A program made the translations under genes and the position numbers. Shown here piece after piece: positions 50,236 through 62,890 of a stretch of 64,000 nucleotides of DNA (position 1 is the first letter of the stretch; each line of letters begins with the position of its first letter). Under the pieces are notes generated by a model. The model searched no databases. It was given only the letters and a program-made list of their open reading frames with translations, and was not told where the DNA came from. Source of the DNA: Erpobdella octoculata (taxonomy: Eukaryota; Annelida; Clitellata; Hirudinida; Erpobdellidae); contig OZ022238.1 in the NCBI GenBank assembly GCA_963978895.1, positions 3,575,661 through 3,639,660 on the forward strand, given 5' to 3'.

Positions 50236-51103
50236 ATGCACCAAAAATTGTTTTAAGTGCTAAGTCCACAGCAGCAAATAAATCCACCAAATTTCAACTT
50301 GATCTTGGTTACTTTAATCAACCAGTGCAACTATTATTTAACATCAGTTCAAAAAAACTTTAACAGAGTGAATATAAAAGACTTTCTCAAACATTTTCTA
50401 AAAACCACGTTTATTGTTGACACTGACAAGCAAACCATGTTAAGGTTGAACAAAGAAGTTAAACAAACAAACTTGACACAAATCAGTTATTCTATAATCA
50501 AAATATTGACTTACTAAACAATTTATTTTTAATGTATATATAATTTGCTGCATAACCAATCTATATTATCGACATAATAAAACCACATCCATGACTGTTG
50601 GTAAAAGATGAAACCTTGGCCACAATACCCACTATACAATACCCACTTGGCTACAATATAATATAAGTTGTGTGTTGGTTTGCTGCAAATTTAATTTGTT
50701 GGAGAAAAACGACCTTTTTATAAAAAAAAAACCTTATTTTATGAGTCAGTTTTTTTTACCCTATGAACATATAATACGTTAAATACTCATAAAACTTTTT
50801 GTATGCACACCTGAACTAATTAATATAACCATATATGAATATTTCAAGTAATCAACGTTATATACATTGCTGCAGTATATAGTCTCCGTATCTCATACAT
50901 CTAGGATATTATTGGTGGTAGAGATTAAAAAATAACTTGTTTTCTATATAAGCTTGCGTGATTCTAACGCTTTTATGTTCTGTTTAGGTAACGTTGATAC
51001 TTAAGACAAAGCAAACGTTTTAAAAACTTTCTAATAATTTTTGTCAACCTGTTTAATTTTAATAAGTTATTTTGTTCCAGTGGAAAATAATTGAGTTTTT
51101 AAT

Positions 51104-52726
51104 TTGACAATGAAAAATAATAAAAGCCGTTTCAAAGAAGAATGCGTTAAGTTTGGTGAGAACGTTTCTGTTCGTGGTGTATCAAAAATATTTAAATCGA
51201 AAAGAATGTTTTTCAAAATCATGTGGTTATGTGCTGCCATTGGAAGTACTGGAATTCTTGTTTGGCAACTAACTAATTTATTTTTGAAATACAATTTGTA
51301 TCCTTACAAAAGATCTTTTGGAGAATTGCAAACGCCAAACATATTTCCGGCACTTACTTTCTGTAAATTACAACCACAACTTTCCGAAGTGGATTTTGAA
51401 ACTTTCTTAGAACCAAATGAGTACGTCGAAAAACTTGAAAATTTAAAAAAATCAATAAGTGAATCAATGGAAAGCGACAGTTTTTCAAATATTACAAAAG
51501 AAAATATTTCAATGTATTCTCCAGCTCTTCATCAAAGTTTTTTCATTTCTCTCCCTAAAGATAGTGATTCAACAACCTCTGTGATGCCTTTCTTGTTTGA
51601 TTACAGAATGTTTGATTTGACAAATCAAATAAACAACGACTGTAAATTTGAAGAAAAAACATTTTATCATCCTGTTTTCTATAAATGCTATTTTTTTCAA
51701 GTTCCTGACTCTTGCAAAAACGAAATTGATTCCATCACAATGATATTTTTTACAAATGCTTTGAACATAATACAAACTGGTTTTGATATTACTCATTACC
51801 CATTTTACTCTACGGGAGTAAAACTAGGCTTAACCGCACCTGGAATAATAAAAGACGTGTCTAAAGAATTAAACCTTGGAACGGGAACTGATACGTTAAT
51901 CAAAATTTCAATGAACGTTAGAACCATTTTAGATAAGCCATACTTTGATGAGGGCTGCGAGAAAAGGACTTATCTCAACGACAACAAAGACACCGGCTAT
52001 ACGTATGTTCAATGTATTTCACAGTGCATTCAAGAGAATGTATTTGAATCGTGCAAGTGTGTAACATCAATGGTTATGATTCCTCCAAAATTTCAAAATG
52101 CTAAGATTTGTGCCAACACGTCCTTAACGTTGAGAAATGACACATTGGATGAAATAGAAGTAGTAGAAAAAATGCTCAAAGCCTATAAAGAGCTGGTTTG
52201 CGTTGGTAACGACATTTACAAAAGATTTTACAAAGGCTGCATGAAAAAATGCAAAGATCCTTGTGTTGAGATATACTACGACCAAGAGGTTCACAGTGTT
52301 AATGACTGGCCCCACGTTTCTCTACACGAAAATTTTTTTGACCATTACATAAGAGATAGGTTGGAGGATAACTCCAATGAAAAACTTTCTAATTATTTTC
52401 AAGATTACGTTACAGCGATTGATAGTCATAAAACAAACAGCAGTACACTAGAACAATTGAACACTTTTTTTGAAAATAACAACAAAATAAGGTCTAATTT
52501 TTTTAATGTGAAAATTATGTTTACAAAAGACAAGCCAAATTCTGAAACTGATTCTCCTGTTTACACCTGGGAAAATATGCTTGGAACTGTTGGAGGAAGC
52601 CTCAGTTTGTGGTTGGGTGTCACTATTATGACTTTTGTGGAAGTTATTGAGTTTGTTTTTAGCTTGGCAACAGTGTTTAAAGAAACACCGTATTTTTCAA
52701 AAACCTTTCCTAGCCACAAATTTTAA
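51104..52726 (+). CDS. DEG/ENaC-family sodium channel subunit, intronless
   Basis: A 540-residue intact frame (Met at 51104; a second Met at 51110 is also possible). N-terminus [16 protein letters not shown]1 about 36-58, FPALTFC. It has a longer finger-like insert than its neighbours after the first third (SKDSDSTTSVMPFLFDY region), CEKRTYL, CISQCIQENVFESCKC, CMKKCKDPC, and TM2 GGSLSLWLGVTIMTFVEV with a long tail (KETPYFSKTF...). It has no close copy in the window, so it represents its own subtype. It is the only intact plus-strand gene besides 29442. Confidence 0.94.
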   Translation: MTMKNNKSRFKEECVKFGENVSVRGVSKIFKSKRMFFKIMWLCAAIGSTGILVWQLTNLFLKYNLYPYKRSFGELQTPNIFPALTFCKLQPQLSEVDFETFLEPNEYVEKLENLKKSISESMESDSFSNITKENISMYSPALHQSFFISLPKDSDSTTSVMPFLFDYRMFDLTNQINNDCKFEEKTFYHPVFYKCYFFQVPDSCKNEIDSITMIFFTNALNIIQTGFDITHYPFYSTGVKLGLTAPGIIKDVSKELNLGTGTDTLIKISMNVRTILDKPYFDEGCEKRTYLNDNKDTGYTYVQCISQCIQENVFESCKCVTSMVMIPPKFQNAKICANTSLTLRNDTLDEIEVVEKMLKAYKELVCVGNDIYKRFYKGCMKKCKDPCVEIYYDQEVHSVNDWPHVSLHENFFDHYIRDRLEDNSNEKLSNYFQDYVTAIDSHKTNSSTLEQLNTFFENNNKIRSNFFNVKIMFTKDKPNSETDSPVYTWENMLGTVGGSLSLWLGVTIMTFVEVIEFVFSLATVFKETPYFSKTFPSHKF

Positions 52727-52902
52727 TTGGATATGAAAATATATGTTTAAAACAAGTTATTATTTGTATTAATTAAGAAACTGGTTTGCCGGATGAGTGT
52801 TTGCACAACATAATATGCATTAAGCACAGTCATACTAGTTTGCTTTTTCACGTTAAAAGTTAGCGCATTTGATTTCAAAAATAGTTTTTTCTCATAGTTT
52901 TG

Positions 52903-53277
52903 TGTGTAGGAATTATTAAATTATTTTTTAGTACATTATCAATAAATTGATGTTGTCATTATACTAATTTAGCGTAGCGGTAATTATAGACTGTATAATA
53001 TTGATTAGCATACCATTAGTTATTACAGCAAGGCATAACTATAGATTATGAGGTTGTTGTGCTCGTGGTGGCAGTTTCCCTGAATTCGACTTAGAATAAT
53101 AACGATGTTTTTTCTGGAAAACCACAAAATGTAGGATTTATTAAATTATTTTTTAGTACATTATCAATAAATTGATGTTGTCATTATACTGTTTTAGCGT
53201 AGCGGTAATTATAGACTCTATAATATAGATTAGCATACCATTAGCTATTACAGCAAGGCATAACTATAGATTATGAG
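52903..53277. repeat. 150-bp direct duplication
   Basis: 52903-53050 and 53131-53277 are nearly identical (AGTACATTATCAATAAATTG, TTTAGCGTAGCGGTAATTAT, ACAGCAAGGCATAACTATAG), separated by about 80 bp. The second copy ends exactly where the hAT terminus begins. Confidence 0.85.
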
Positions 53278-54140
53278 CAGTGTTGGGGACTATTACTCTA
53301 AAAAGTAATATATTACTATTACAGTTACTTGGTTAAAAATGTAATATATTGCTATTACAAGTTACTTTTTAAATTTGTAATATATTACTATTACAAATTA
53401 CTGACAAAATGTAATACTATTACACAGCTATTACATATTACTTTACTTCATGGCGCTAAGTGCTCGAAGCCTTATTGAACAGTTTGCACAGGTTCAGAAA
53501 CTATATAATCAAGACTGGAACAAATATAAAATATAAATCAGAAACTACAACACAAAAATAAGTTTTATTTCAGTGCAAAAGTCTAAAAATAGCTAATAAA
53601 AACACAATGTTAATCATATTCCATTATTACCGCAAAGTAGGAGTTGCATCTCTAACTTTTCATCAGAAGACGATTGCGATTGTGTGTAAGAATTTGGCTA
53701 CCAAGGCTAAATAAACATTTAACAGGAGCACTAGATGGCATACCAGTATTATACAAGCGGAAAAACAATGATTTCTCTTTGGAAGCTTCATCTTCTAACC
53801 ACCGCAGACGAAATTGGGGATGTGTCAAACTTGATAAGATCATCTCTGGTAAGTAGCTTGCCAACACAAGAAAAGATGCCAATTTCAAATTTTCACGTTT
53901 TTTAGCAGCTGCTTTTTTTATGTTTACAAATTTTACAAAATGCTAAAGTGTTGCAAAGATTAAGATTTATCTCGGGAGACTTACAAACAATATTACAAAT
54001 CGCGTTTACTGCGTGATAGTTAGAGCTTCAACTTGTATTATTTGAAACAATAAGAGCATTTCAAAAGCTACCTCTGCAACCTTAATAGCAACTAAATTTA
54101 TTGTATGTGCACCGCATCTTTTGTGTGGTAGCAGCATATA
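53278..54140 (-). mobile_element. decayed hAT transposon
   Basis: The end CAGTGTTGGGGA at 53278-53289, followed by alternating TATTACT/AGTAATA runs, is typical of a hAT subgroup. On the minus strand, transposase pieces appear: near 54120-54065 CGAHTINLVAIKVAEV (compare CAAHTLNLV), and at 53888-53652 the hATC end with FRLRWLEDE and GMPSSAPVKCLFSLGSQILT. The middle of the transposase is missing and the other terminus was not found. It is inactive. Confidence 0.75.
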
Positions 54141-55216
54141 TGCTTGGTCAAATAAAGTATCTTCTTCCAAAATTAGACTTTTTCAAAAATACTTTTTCAT
54201 AGGCAAGTAAATAATTTGATAAATTAAAACAATACAAGAATAGTACAAACATATATGTGCTAAATAAAATATCTATGGTTACCAGATATTTTACGGTAAA
54301 TAGGTACCCAAGATATCTAGAAAAAACATTTTTTTTGTGCACAGACTATTCATATCATAAATTTCAATGTACATAGAATAACACGTATGCAGAGTTTGTG
54401 TGCTGAATATATTTAACCAAATATCCATGGTACGTTCATTATTTACAAAAGTATTTTTTTAGTAACAGTGCGGAAAGCTTCAACAATTTTTCCGCACAAA
54501 TTAATAAAATAATATAAATTGATTCATTGCTATTTAGGTTCTGAAAATATTTCTTTTGCAAATGGATTTAGAGTGTCCACATTATCTCTGTCATCGATCG
54601 AAGTACGCACGTTTTGCATACCATTAGCTTTTGTACTTGAAATCTTGCCTTGTTTCCTAATGACATCACCAAATGAAGTGTTTTTTACAAAAGCATTCAT
54701 AATAATCTCTGTTGTCAGCCGAACACTGATTTAGATGAAATGAGTCCCTGTCTAATTCACTTGCGGTATGCAGAAACCTTTCTTGTTCACATGTGACCAA
54801 ACAAGATAGGCAAATGAAAAAAAAATTAACTAATGCATCTGTTGTAATACGAACTACAATATAAATCTATTAAAAATAAAATTATTAAAATAAAAGTCAA
54901 ACTAGATTAGGTTTTCAACCAAAATAAAAACTCAATTTTGTGCATTAAAATATTATTAAAAATATGGTTTAAATTACAATTAAAACCATCAAAAAGGAAT
55001 GAGAAACAAAATTATTAAATAAATACTTTGTGATGATTTAGAAATCAAAAACAGTGCAAAAACAATTTCATTAAATTGTTTCCAGGTTGTTCAAAAAAAA
55101 TTAAAAATTTTGGAATAAGTAGTTTGAGTAGAAATTTCAATTTTATGGACAATAATGAATAGTACCAATAAAAAATAAAGGTTTTGTATAAAGTCAATTA
55201 ATTTATTTTAAAATGT
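54141..55216. other. 3' flank of the channel gene at 55217
   Basis: 54360-54700 is the partner of 37500-37800, so the segmental duplication with the 38434 gene extends well beyond the stop codon. The rest is AT-rich and holds no gene I can support. Confidence 0.6.
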
Positions 55217-56812
55217 TTATTTAAGTACGTGAGGCGAATGAATTTTCAACGGCAAAACCTTTGTCGGAATCCAAACATCTTTGATGATCAACAGCAAATT
55301 ACAGACGAATTCAATCACTTCGACAAAAGTGACAATTGTCACACCGAGCCAAAAACTGAGACTTCCACCTACAGTGCCAAGCATTGATTCCCAGGTATAA
55401 ACAGGCGTGTCGGTTATTGTAGTAGGATTACGAGATGTGAAAATGAATTTTACTTGTAAGAAATTACTCGAGATAGTATCGGTGTTCTGAAAAAATAAAT
55501 TCAGTAGCTTCAATGTGATATTACCGCAGTCGTATTTGTCAATCTCGTCCATGTATTTTTCAAAGGAGTGGTAGCATTTAGTTCCTACAACTAAATATTT
55601 TCTTATAAAATCTTCAAAGAAATGTTTGTGTAGAGAAACGTGTGGCCATTGGTACAAGCTTTGAACCATGTGACCGTAATAAGTTTCGGTGCATGGCGAT
55701 GGGCAAGATTCTGAACAGCTGCTGTATGCATCGTCTCTATTATTCTCAACGCAGGTCAATTGTTCTATTGCATCCAAAGTCATAGTAATTTCTGTTTCTC
55801 TGTTAAACGTGCTATTTTTGGTAGTTAAACTAGTATTGCCACAAATAGTTATATTTTTAGAAGTTAATGGATTATACGAGTCTGTTGGAACACACTGGCA
55901 CTCATGCATAAACATGTCCTGTCTGCATTGCAATTCACATAAAGTACTTGTATAGAGAATATCAGAGTTTTCGTTTAAATTTATTTTGTTTTCACAACCT
56001 TCTGGAGTGTAAGGTTTAACCAGAGTTTTCTTAACATTCATCGTCATTTCAACCACTGAATCAGTGCCAGTGCCAAGGTTAAATCCATCTGAAACGTCAT
56101 CGATGACGCCAGGAGCAGACAGCTTTACTTTGACTCCATTTGTAGTCAAATCATTATATCTAAAATTGAATTCATCTTGCATATCGTATGTGGTGCTTGT
56201 ATAGATTATCACGGTAATTGATTTTATTGAAACATTGCAACGTTTTGATACCTTGAACAAATAGCAATTGTAATACTCAGGATCGTAAAAAATATCTTCA
56301 TCCAACGTGCAGTATGTTTTGTCAAGTTTATTATCTGTAAAATCTTCTATTACGTAGTCAATTAAAAATGGAATTGAAGTGTTTTGTTTCATTCCGTTTT
56401 GTGGAAGAGATATCATATAACTATCTTCTATTAAAAGTTCGAACACTTTTTGTTCAATGGAAATATATGACTGACTTAAAACTGTTGTTAGGTTTGTTAT
56501 TTTGTTTAAATATTCCTTTTGCGTAAAATATTCTTCGTAATCAATATGAGAAAGTTTTGGTTGCAGACTGCAAAAAGTAATCCACGGAAATATATTTGGA
56601 GCAGATGATTTTCCAGTAGTCGTTTTAAATGGGTACGAACTGTAACTTATAAACAATTGAACAAGTTGATATGTTAAAACTCCAGTACATCCTGCAGCAG
56701 CGCAAAACCACATGATCTTGTAAAACATTAAAGTTGATTTGATAATTTTTGGTACTCCGCGTATGGTAACATTCTCACCAAATTTGACGAATTCATCTTT
56801 AACACGCTCCAT
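55217..56812 (-). CDS. DEG/ENaC-family sodium channel subunit, intronless
   Basis: A 531-residue intact frame, the close paralogue of the 38434 gene. Start MERVKDEFVKFGENV, then VTIRGVPKIIKS, TM1, FPWITFC, CENKINL, CELQCRQDMFMHECQC, CSESCPSPC, TM2 GGSLSFWLGVTIVTFVEV. The two copies differ most in the first extracellular quarter and in the CSESC block, while the pre-TM2 and TM2 regions are almost identical at DNA level. This pattern suggests gene conversion or strong constraint there. The open start lies 91 bp from a TATA candidate. Confidence 0.95.
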   Translation of the reverse strand: MERVKDEFVKFGENVTIRGVPKIIKSTLMFYKIMWFCAAAGCTGVLTYQLVQLFISYSSYPFKTTTGKSSAPNIFPWITFCSLQPKLSHIDYEEYFTQKEYLNKITNLTTVLSQSYISIEQKVFELLIEDSYMISLPQNGMKQNTSIPFLIDYVIEDFTDNKLDKTYCTLDEDIFYDPEYYNCYLFKVSKRCNVSIKSITVIIYTSTTYDMQDEFNFRYNDLTTNGVKVKLSAPGVIDDVSDGFNLGTGTDSVVEMTMNVKKTLVKPYTPEGCENKINLNENSDILYTSTLCELQCRQDMFMHECQCVPTDSYNPLTSKNITICGNTSLTTKNSTFNRETEITMTLDAIEQLTCVENNRDDAYSSCSESCPSPCTETYYGHMVQSLYQWPHVSLHKHFFEDFIRKYLVVGTKCYHSFEKYMDEIDKYDCGNITLKLLNLFFQNTDTISSNFLQVKFIFTSRNPTTITDTPVYTWESMLGTVGGSLSFWLGVTIVTFVEVIEFVCNLLLIIKDVWIPTKVLPLKIHSPHVLK

Positions 56813-56902
56813 AATCTTTTCGAGATTATATCAAACTTTTTTATAAAAGTTATTTGCAGTTATTACTAAATCAACAACTTTCCAGTCTTCGTCAACGAAC
56901 AA

Positions 56903-56911
56903 TATCTTATA
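56903..56911 (-). promoter_or_regulatory. TATA box candidate for the channel gene at 55217
   Basis: TATAAGATA about 91 bp upstream of the start Met, aligned with TATAAAATA upstream of the 38434 gene. Confidence 0.5.
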
Positions 56912-56969
56912 AGGTTGCTGTTATTTATTTAGACCATTGTATCTGAAAACAAAACTATCCGAGAACCGC

Positions 56970-57045
56970 AATGGGTATGTGTGCGTGTGTGCATGCGTGT
57001 GTGTGTATGTATGTCTGTGTATGCGTATGTGTGTGTATGTGAAAG
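56970..57045. repeat. (GT)n-rich microsatellite
   Basis: Imperfect GT/GTAT array upstream of the promoter candidate, the counterpart of 40190-40242. Confidence 0.85.
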
Positions 57046-57611
57046 CAGTACGTTCTACTATTCTCAATATTGGTAGACGGATACTGGCACAATAAAAAAG
57101 AACATGAATCTATGAGCTCTTAGGTTTTCATATTTTGCGGTCAAGAAAAGGTAAAATGGCTTGATCCAGTACCTTGCAGAATCATCTAATGTATAGGTTT
57201 GGCTGGGAAATAAACAGATATTGAAAAACAAATGTCTTTATTGAAACTGAAGACCGTTTGTAAAATTTTTTTTATAAAAGTGCTATTAATGATAATATAA
57301 ATTGCTGCTAAGTAACCAGTTGAACAAATGAAAAAATGAACTGGAAAAACATACAATGTAGTGTTGTGTATTAGAGCTCATTTTGGTTTATTCTGTTGAA
57401 AACAGTTTTATAGCTTTAAAATAACTATGGAATAAAACAAAATTAAAATTTGAACACAAATTTAATTTGGATCTTTCCAAGACTTTTCCTGCTCTTTCTA
57501 CTGAGACTCTTCAAAGTCTTCATATAGCCGATGCTTTAATTTGTCATCCTAAGTGTCTTAAAAAAACTAATTAAACTCTAATTTACCGAAAATTATTATG
57601 TGGGGTTATAT

Positions 57612-57835
57612 GGGCGCGGGTAATAATGTGCTAAAGCCTTTGCCTGTTGGCCTGAGGCTGGCGGTTTGATTCTCACCAGCGTCACCAGCGGCCTTGGATG
57701 GTGTGTGGAGACTTTAAACATCTGCTTCTAGTAAGTCAGGAGAAACTTTGGCTCAACGCACCCTAGTAGCTCCCTTAAGCAAGAAGTTTATTCTCATTGT
57801 TCAGGTTGGGTGTCTCGCTAACCTTGAAAAAAAAA
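57612..57835 (+). mobile_element. tRNA-derived SINE with poly(A) tail
   Basis: The tRNA-like head has an A box near 57620-57640 and a B box CGGTTTGATTCTC (57662-57674). The CACCAGCG motif (twice) and TAGCTCCCTTAAGCAAG, shared with the SINE at 3322, follow. The copy ends in a short poly(A). About 35% of positions look mutated relative to the other copy, judged by eye. Confidence 0.65.
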
Positions 57836-58089
57836 ACAAATTTTAATTACCCAGTCCACTTGCATGGACGTTTCGCAAAATCACTGACGGTTTTTGCGAT
57901 GCATATAGAAAATGCAAACAGTCACTAAAAAGAAAGAAAGTTGATTTGCAATTTTTCAATTAGTTTTGCAGTTACGGGTTCTCTTTTGTATGGCTTTCCG
58001 ATTTGTTTGGTCAATTGGCCGCGTGGTTTGTATTTTACCACGTTTTATTTAACTCGTTTTTGTCTTTGGTTGCCTTCAAGGACTTTAAA

Positions 58090-59060
<971 letters not shown>

Positions 59061-59097
59061 TTCTGTTAGCCTATAAAACGCAAAATAGATTTGCTAA

Positions 59098-59432
59098 GAC
59101 TATATATATATATATATGAATGTTTGTGGGTTAGTTTGTCTATTATAGAAACGGGAAAGCACCCGGAACGGACAGCGAGCGGGAACAGAAAAGCAAGCGT
59201 GAGCGGGAATGGGAGAGCAAACGTGAGCGGGAACGGGGCAGCGACCGGGACGGGAAAACGACCGGGAGCGGGAAAGCGACCGGGAGCGGGAAAGCGACCG
59301 GCAGTGGGAAAACGACCGAAAACGGAAAAGCTAACAGGAGTGGGAAAGCAAGTGGGAAAGGAAACGGGAGAGAAAGAGACAAACATTAGAAAAACCTCAA
59401 AAAACCTGGGCAACGCCGGGTATCTCCGCTAG
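59098..59432 (+). mobile_element. Helitron-like element, complete copy 1
   Basis: Starts in a TATATATA stretch with ATGAATGTTTGTGGGTTAGT. It carries the GGGAGCGGGAAAGCGACC minisatellite and ends GGGCAACGCCGGGTATCTCC then GCTAG, followed by T. The copy at 59720-60029 is nearly identical, so both moved or were duplicated recently. Confidence 0.75.
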
Positions 59433-59517
59433 TACATACATAAACACACACACAGACACACATACATGCACATACACATACATACATACACACATACATA
59501 CGCACATACATATATAT

Positions 59518-59712
59518 ATAGTTCCCGCTCGCTCACCCGCTCCGCTCCGCTTATTTTGTGACGGATTTCAAAATTTTTTTTTTTATTTCTGATTTTCATT
59601 GACTCTCAAGGTTGTGTGAAAATTTCATTACGATCGGATGAATGGTGTAGCAATGCATAAAGGACATTAACGTACATAAATACATATATACATATATACA
59701 AACATTCATTTT
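59518..59712 (-). mobile_element. Helitron-like 5' half
   Basis: Reverse-oriented 5' limb (GAGCGGAGCGGGTGAGCGAG, TGCTACACCATTCATCC, AAAAATGAATGTTTGTATA), lying between the two complete copies and lacking the hairpin end. Confidence 0.65.
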
Positions 59713-59719
59713 TATATAT

Positions 59720-60029
59720 ATAGATATATATATATATATATATATGAATGTTTGTGGGTTAGTTTGTCTAGTATAAAAACGGGAAAGCGACCCGAAACGG
59801 ACAGCGAGCGGGAACGGAAAAGCAAGCGTTAGCGGGAATGGGAGAGCAAACGTGAGCGGGAACTTGAAAACGACCGGGAGCGGGAAAGCGACCGGCAGCG
59901 GGAAAACGACCGAAAACGGGAAAGCGAGCAAGAGTGGGAAAGCAAGTGGGAAAGGAAACGGTAGAGAAAGAGACAAACATTAGAAAAAACCTCTAAAAAA
60001 ACCCGGGCAACGCCGGGTATCTCCGCTAG
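59720..60029 (+). mobile_element. Helitron-like element, complete copy 2
   Basis: Same structure as 59098-59432. The hairpin ACCCGGGCAACGCCGGGT is at 60001-60018, seven bases before terminal CTAG (60026-60029), followed by T. The spacing fits the Helitron 3'-end rule. Confidence 0.75.
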
Positions 60030-60189
60030 TATCTAATAAAAACAAAGTCTTAGAAAATTGTCGGTAAATGTAGCTCCGACTACCTCCACACCGGTTATCA
60101 TGGAGTCAACATCACCGGCTCAGCGACTATCGAAGAGTTTGGAAAGAGTTTAAAAAACATTTATTCGTGGCTCAGAAATCTAAATGACA

Positions 60190-60300
60190 TTATGCCGTGT
60201 AGAAAATCATTAAATAAAAATATAAAATTTTAAAAATAAAATTTTGGCGACCATAAAAATATAAAATTTTAAAAATTTAATTTTTGGCGACCATTCATTC
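60190..60300. repeat. 43-bp direct duplication
   Basis: AAAATATAAAATTTTAAAAA followed by ...TTTTGGCGACCAT occurs twice in a row (about 60210-60257 and 60257-60298). The interval 60030-60800 otherwise shows no gene. Confidence 0.75.
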
Positions 60301-60804
60301 CTATAAAAAAATACTGAAGATTCCAGCTCCCACAAAAATGTAAGTCTGTACAAGCCTCTGCCTCTATTTAACATAACATAGACTAACAAACAATCTACAA
60401 AATTTTTAAATACAAATATTAAGTAAATACAGCCTGATGACTTTCAGAGAAAAGAATTTGCTCGAACGATTATCTATTCAACATACCACAACGGACTTCT
60501 ATTTAGGCAGAACACATTCGTTTATGACACCCGTGTCATATAATTACTAAGACGAAGCACATTAATTGAGTATATGTTTGACTTCATCAACTGCAATCTT
60601 TGCAACGAATACATGTTAACTACTTATATCGTTTAATCTCAATAAATGGATCTAATAACAAGTAAATTAAAAACGAATTTTTAAAACCAATGCTCTTATA
60701 TGTAATTAAAACACAAATTTTGCAATCAATTTTTGCTTATATTACTCTTTTATTTTATATTAAAGTCGAAATATCTTAATTATATCGAAATATCGAAATT
60801 AATT

Positions 60805-61453
60805 AAAATTAACTAAATTAATTGACTTATTGTAAAACTAATAATTGAATATTGCATTGTCTTCTATTTTGAGCATGTATGCAAAATTTGAAAAAAATCT
60901 ATCATCAGGAAGTGACTCAAAAATTGATTGCAAGATTTGAAACAGACAGAGAAACAAACAGACAGACAAAGAAACAGAGACGACGAGTTAATAAAAGCAT
61001 TGGTAATAATAATAAAAATATCATCAAAAAGCATCGAATTTAATTATCTCAACTATTTTCATGAAAATTTCGTACACGCTTGAGAATCGCGGTCAGTGAG
61101 TGTGGTTCGTGTTAACTTGGTAAAATAGTCTGCCAGTCGGTTAGCGTTTTGTGGTCAAGAAAACCCTCAAGAAAACCCTCAAGAAAACCCTCAAGAAAAC
61201 CCTCAAGAAAACCCTCAAAAAAACCCTCAAGAAACCCCTCGATAAAACCCTCAAGAAAATTAACTAAATTAATTGACTTATTGTAAAACTAATAATTGAA
61301 TATTGCATTGTCTTCTATTTTGAGCATGTATGCAAAGTTTGAAAAAAATCTATCATCAGGAAGTGACTCAAAAATTGATTGCAAGATTTGAAACAGACAG
61401 AGAAACAGACAGACAGAGAAACAGAGACGACAAGTTAATAAAAGCATTGGTAA
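60805..61453 (+). repeat. 200-bp direct duplication with a 12-bp minisatellite between
   Basis: 60805-61003 and 61255-61453 are about 95% alike by eye (ATTGACTTATTGTAAAACTA, ATTGCATTGTCTTCTATTTT, AGGAAGTGACTCAAAAATTG, and an AGACAGAGAAACA-type tract). Between them, at 61156-61259, lie eight or nine copies of CAAGAAAACCCT. The second copy runs into the channel pseudogene, so the duplicated DNA is probably its old 5' region. Confidence 0.85.
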
Positions 61454-62890
61454 AAATAGAATCTATCCAATTTGGTGAAAACGTTTCAATTCTCGGTGTT
61501 TCCAAAATTATGAAATCTAAATCGGTTTTTTTCAAAGTTTTGTGGTTTATTGCTTTTATCACTTGCACAAGAGTTCTTTTGTGGCAGTTGTCTGCTTTGT
61601 TTAAAACTTATAGCTTGCATCCTTACAAAACATCTACCAGGAGCTTAAAACAAAAACTTTCGGATATTGATAGCGAAAAGTATCTCAGTCCCGATGAGTT
61701 CAGTGAAAAAATAAAAAATAGAACTAATTTTATTAACGAAACAATGGCCAGTACGGTGAGTTCTATGACAGTTGATGAGTTTTCTGATAAGTCAGATTTA
61801 GTTGCAAGAAATTACATAAGTTCTTTTCTTAAAAATGGTAAAATGATTAACAATTTAATTCCATTTCTATCAAACTATAGATAAATAGGCAACACCAAAA
61901 TTCAAATGAATGCCAGCTAAAAATTATACAGTTTTGGAACTGGCATTATTATAGCTGTTACAGAATTGGAATTGAAAGAAGTTGCAATGAAACAGTTGCT
62001 GGTTTCGAATGAAAAACACTTTTTAGAATTCCAAAGATGAGTACGATAAAATCTTCTTAATAAGCACTGACGGAACTAAAGTAACATTGATAGAGAAAGG
62101 ATCGTACTCAGATTTAGAAGATGGATTCAACTTAATCTAGGTGTCGGAACTGATTCAACTGTTTTATCGATCATTAGAGAAAATCAAATTTTAATTGCAA
62201 TCTACAATAAAACCATTTGTTAAGAAAATTAATTTTTAAAAAGATAGAATATTACACTACGCTTCATATCTTATTCATGTATTTTTAGTTTTTTTCAATT
62301 GAAAGCGTTTGACACTTGTAGGTGTATTGCAGCTAACATGTTTGTGCCATTTGCATTATCAAATGCATCCATATGCGAAATACTTCACTGACACTGAGAA
62401 GAAACACATTTGACTGGCCTACAGAAGTCAATTTAACTTTGAAAGCCATGAATGAAAAAGGGTGTTTGGCAAGAATTGAAGATGCTTACTATAAAAGTTG
62501 CGTGGCTTTATGCAAGGAACCATGTAAAAAAATTAATTCACATTTTGTCTGATTAGCATCACGTCTATAACAAATTGTTTTATAAAAAATTGTGAAAAAC
62601 TACTTGATGTCTGACAAAGAACTTTACCGACAATTTGAAAACTATGACAGAGAAATAAGCCGTTTTTTAAGTAATAAAACTAGCATGAATGACCTCAACA
62701 AGTTTTTTTTTAGAGAAACGGACACTTTAAAAGAAGGTTTTCTTCAAATGAGATTTATTTTTGATCGGAAAACAACTTTGATAGAAAATTCTCCTCTTTT
62801 CACCTCGGATTCAATGATTGGGGTAGTCGGTGGCTGCCTCATTTGTGACAGTTGTTGAACTCCTAGAATTTTTCATCAATTTGATGTTGT
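61330..62890 (+). pseudogene. decayed DEG/ENaC channel gene
   Basis: Homology begins near 61445 (VKIESIQFGENVSILGVSKI), where the usual start ATG appears as TTG and the RG motif as LG. TM1 is recognisable to about 61610. A deletion then removes the FPxxTxC motif (frame jumps from HPYKTSTRS to LKQKLSDID). A stop ends the first frame at 61884. Later pieces in shifted frames include GVGTDSTVLSII (about 62150), CVALCKEPCKK (about 62500), a pre-TM2 block (62592-62858, DKELYRQFENYDREIS...) and a broken TM2 (GVVGGC then FVTVVELLEF). Many lesions make it the most decayed near-full-length copy. It is related to the fragment at 45600. Confidence 0.85.

Noticed and set aside
61156..61259. Regularly spaced short repeats as a possible CRISPR array
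   Set aside because: The 12-bp units are directly adjacent with no spacers, and the genome is eukaryotic.
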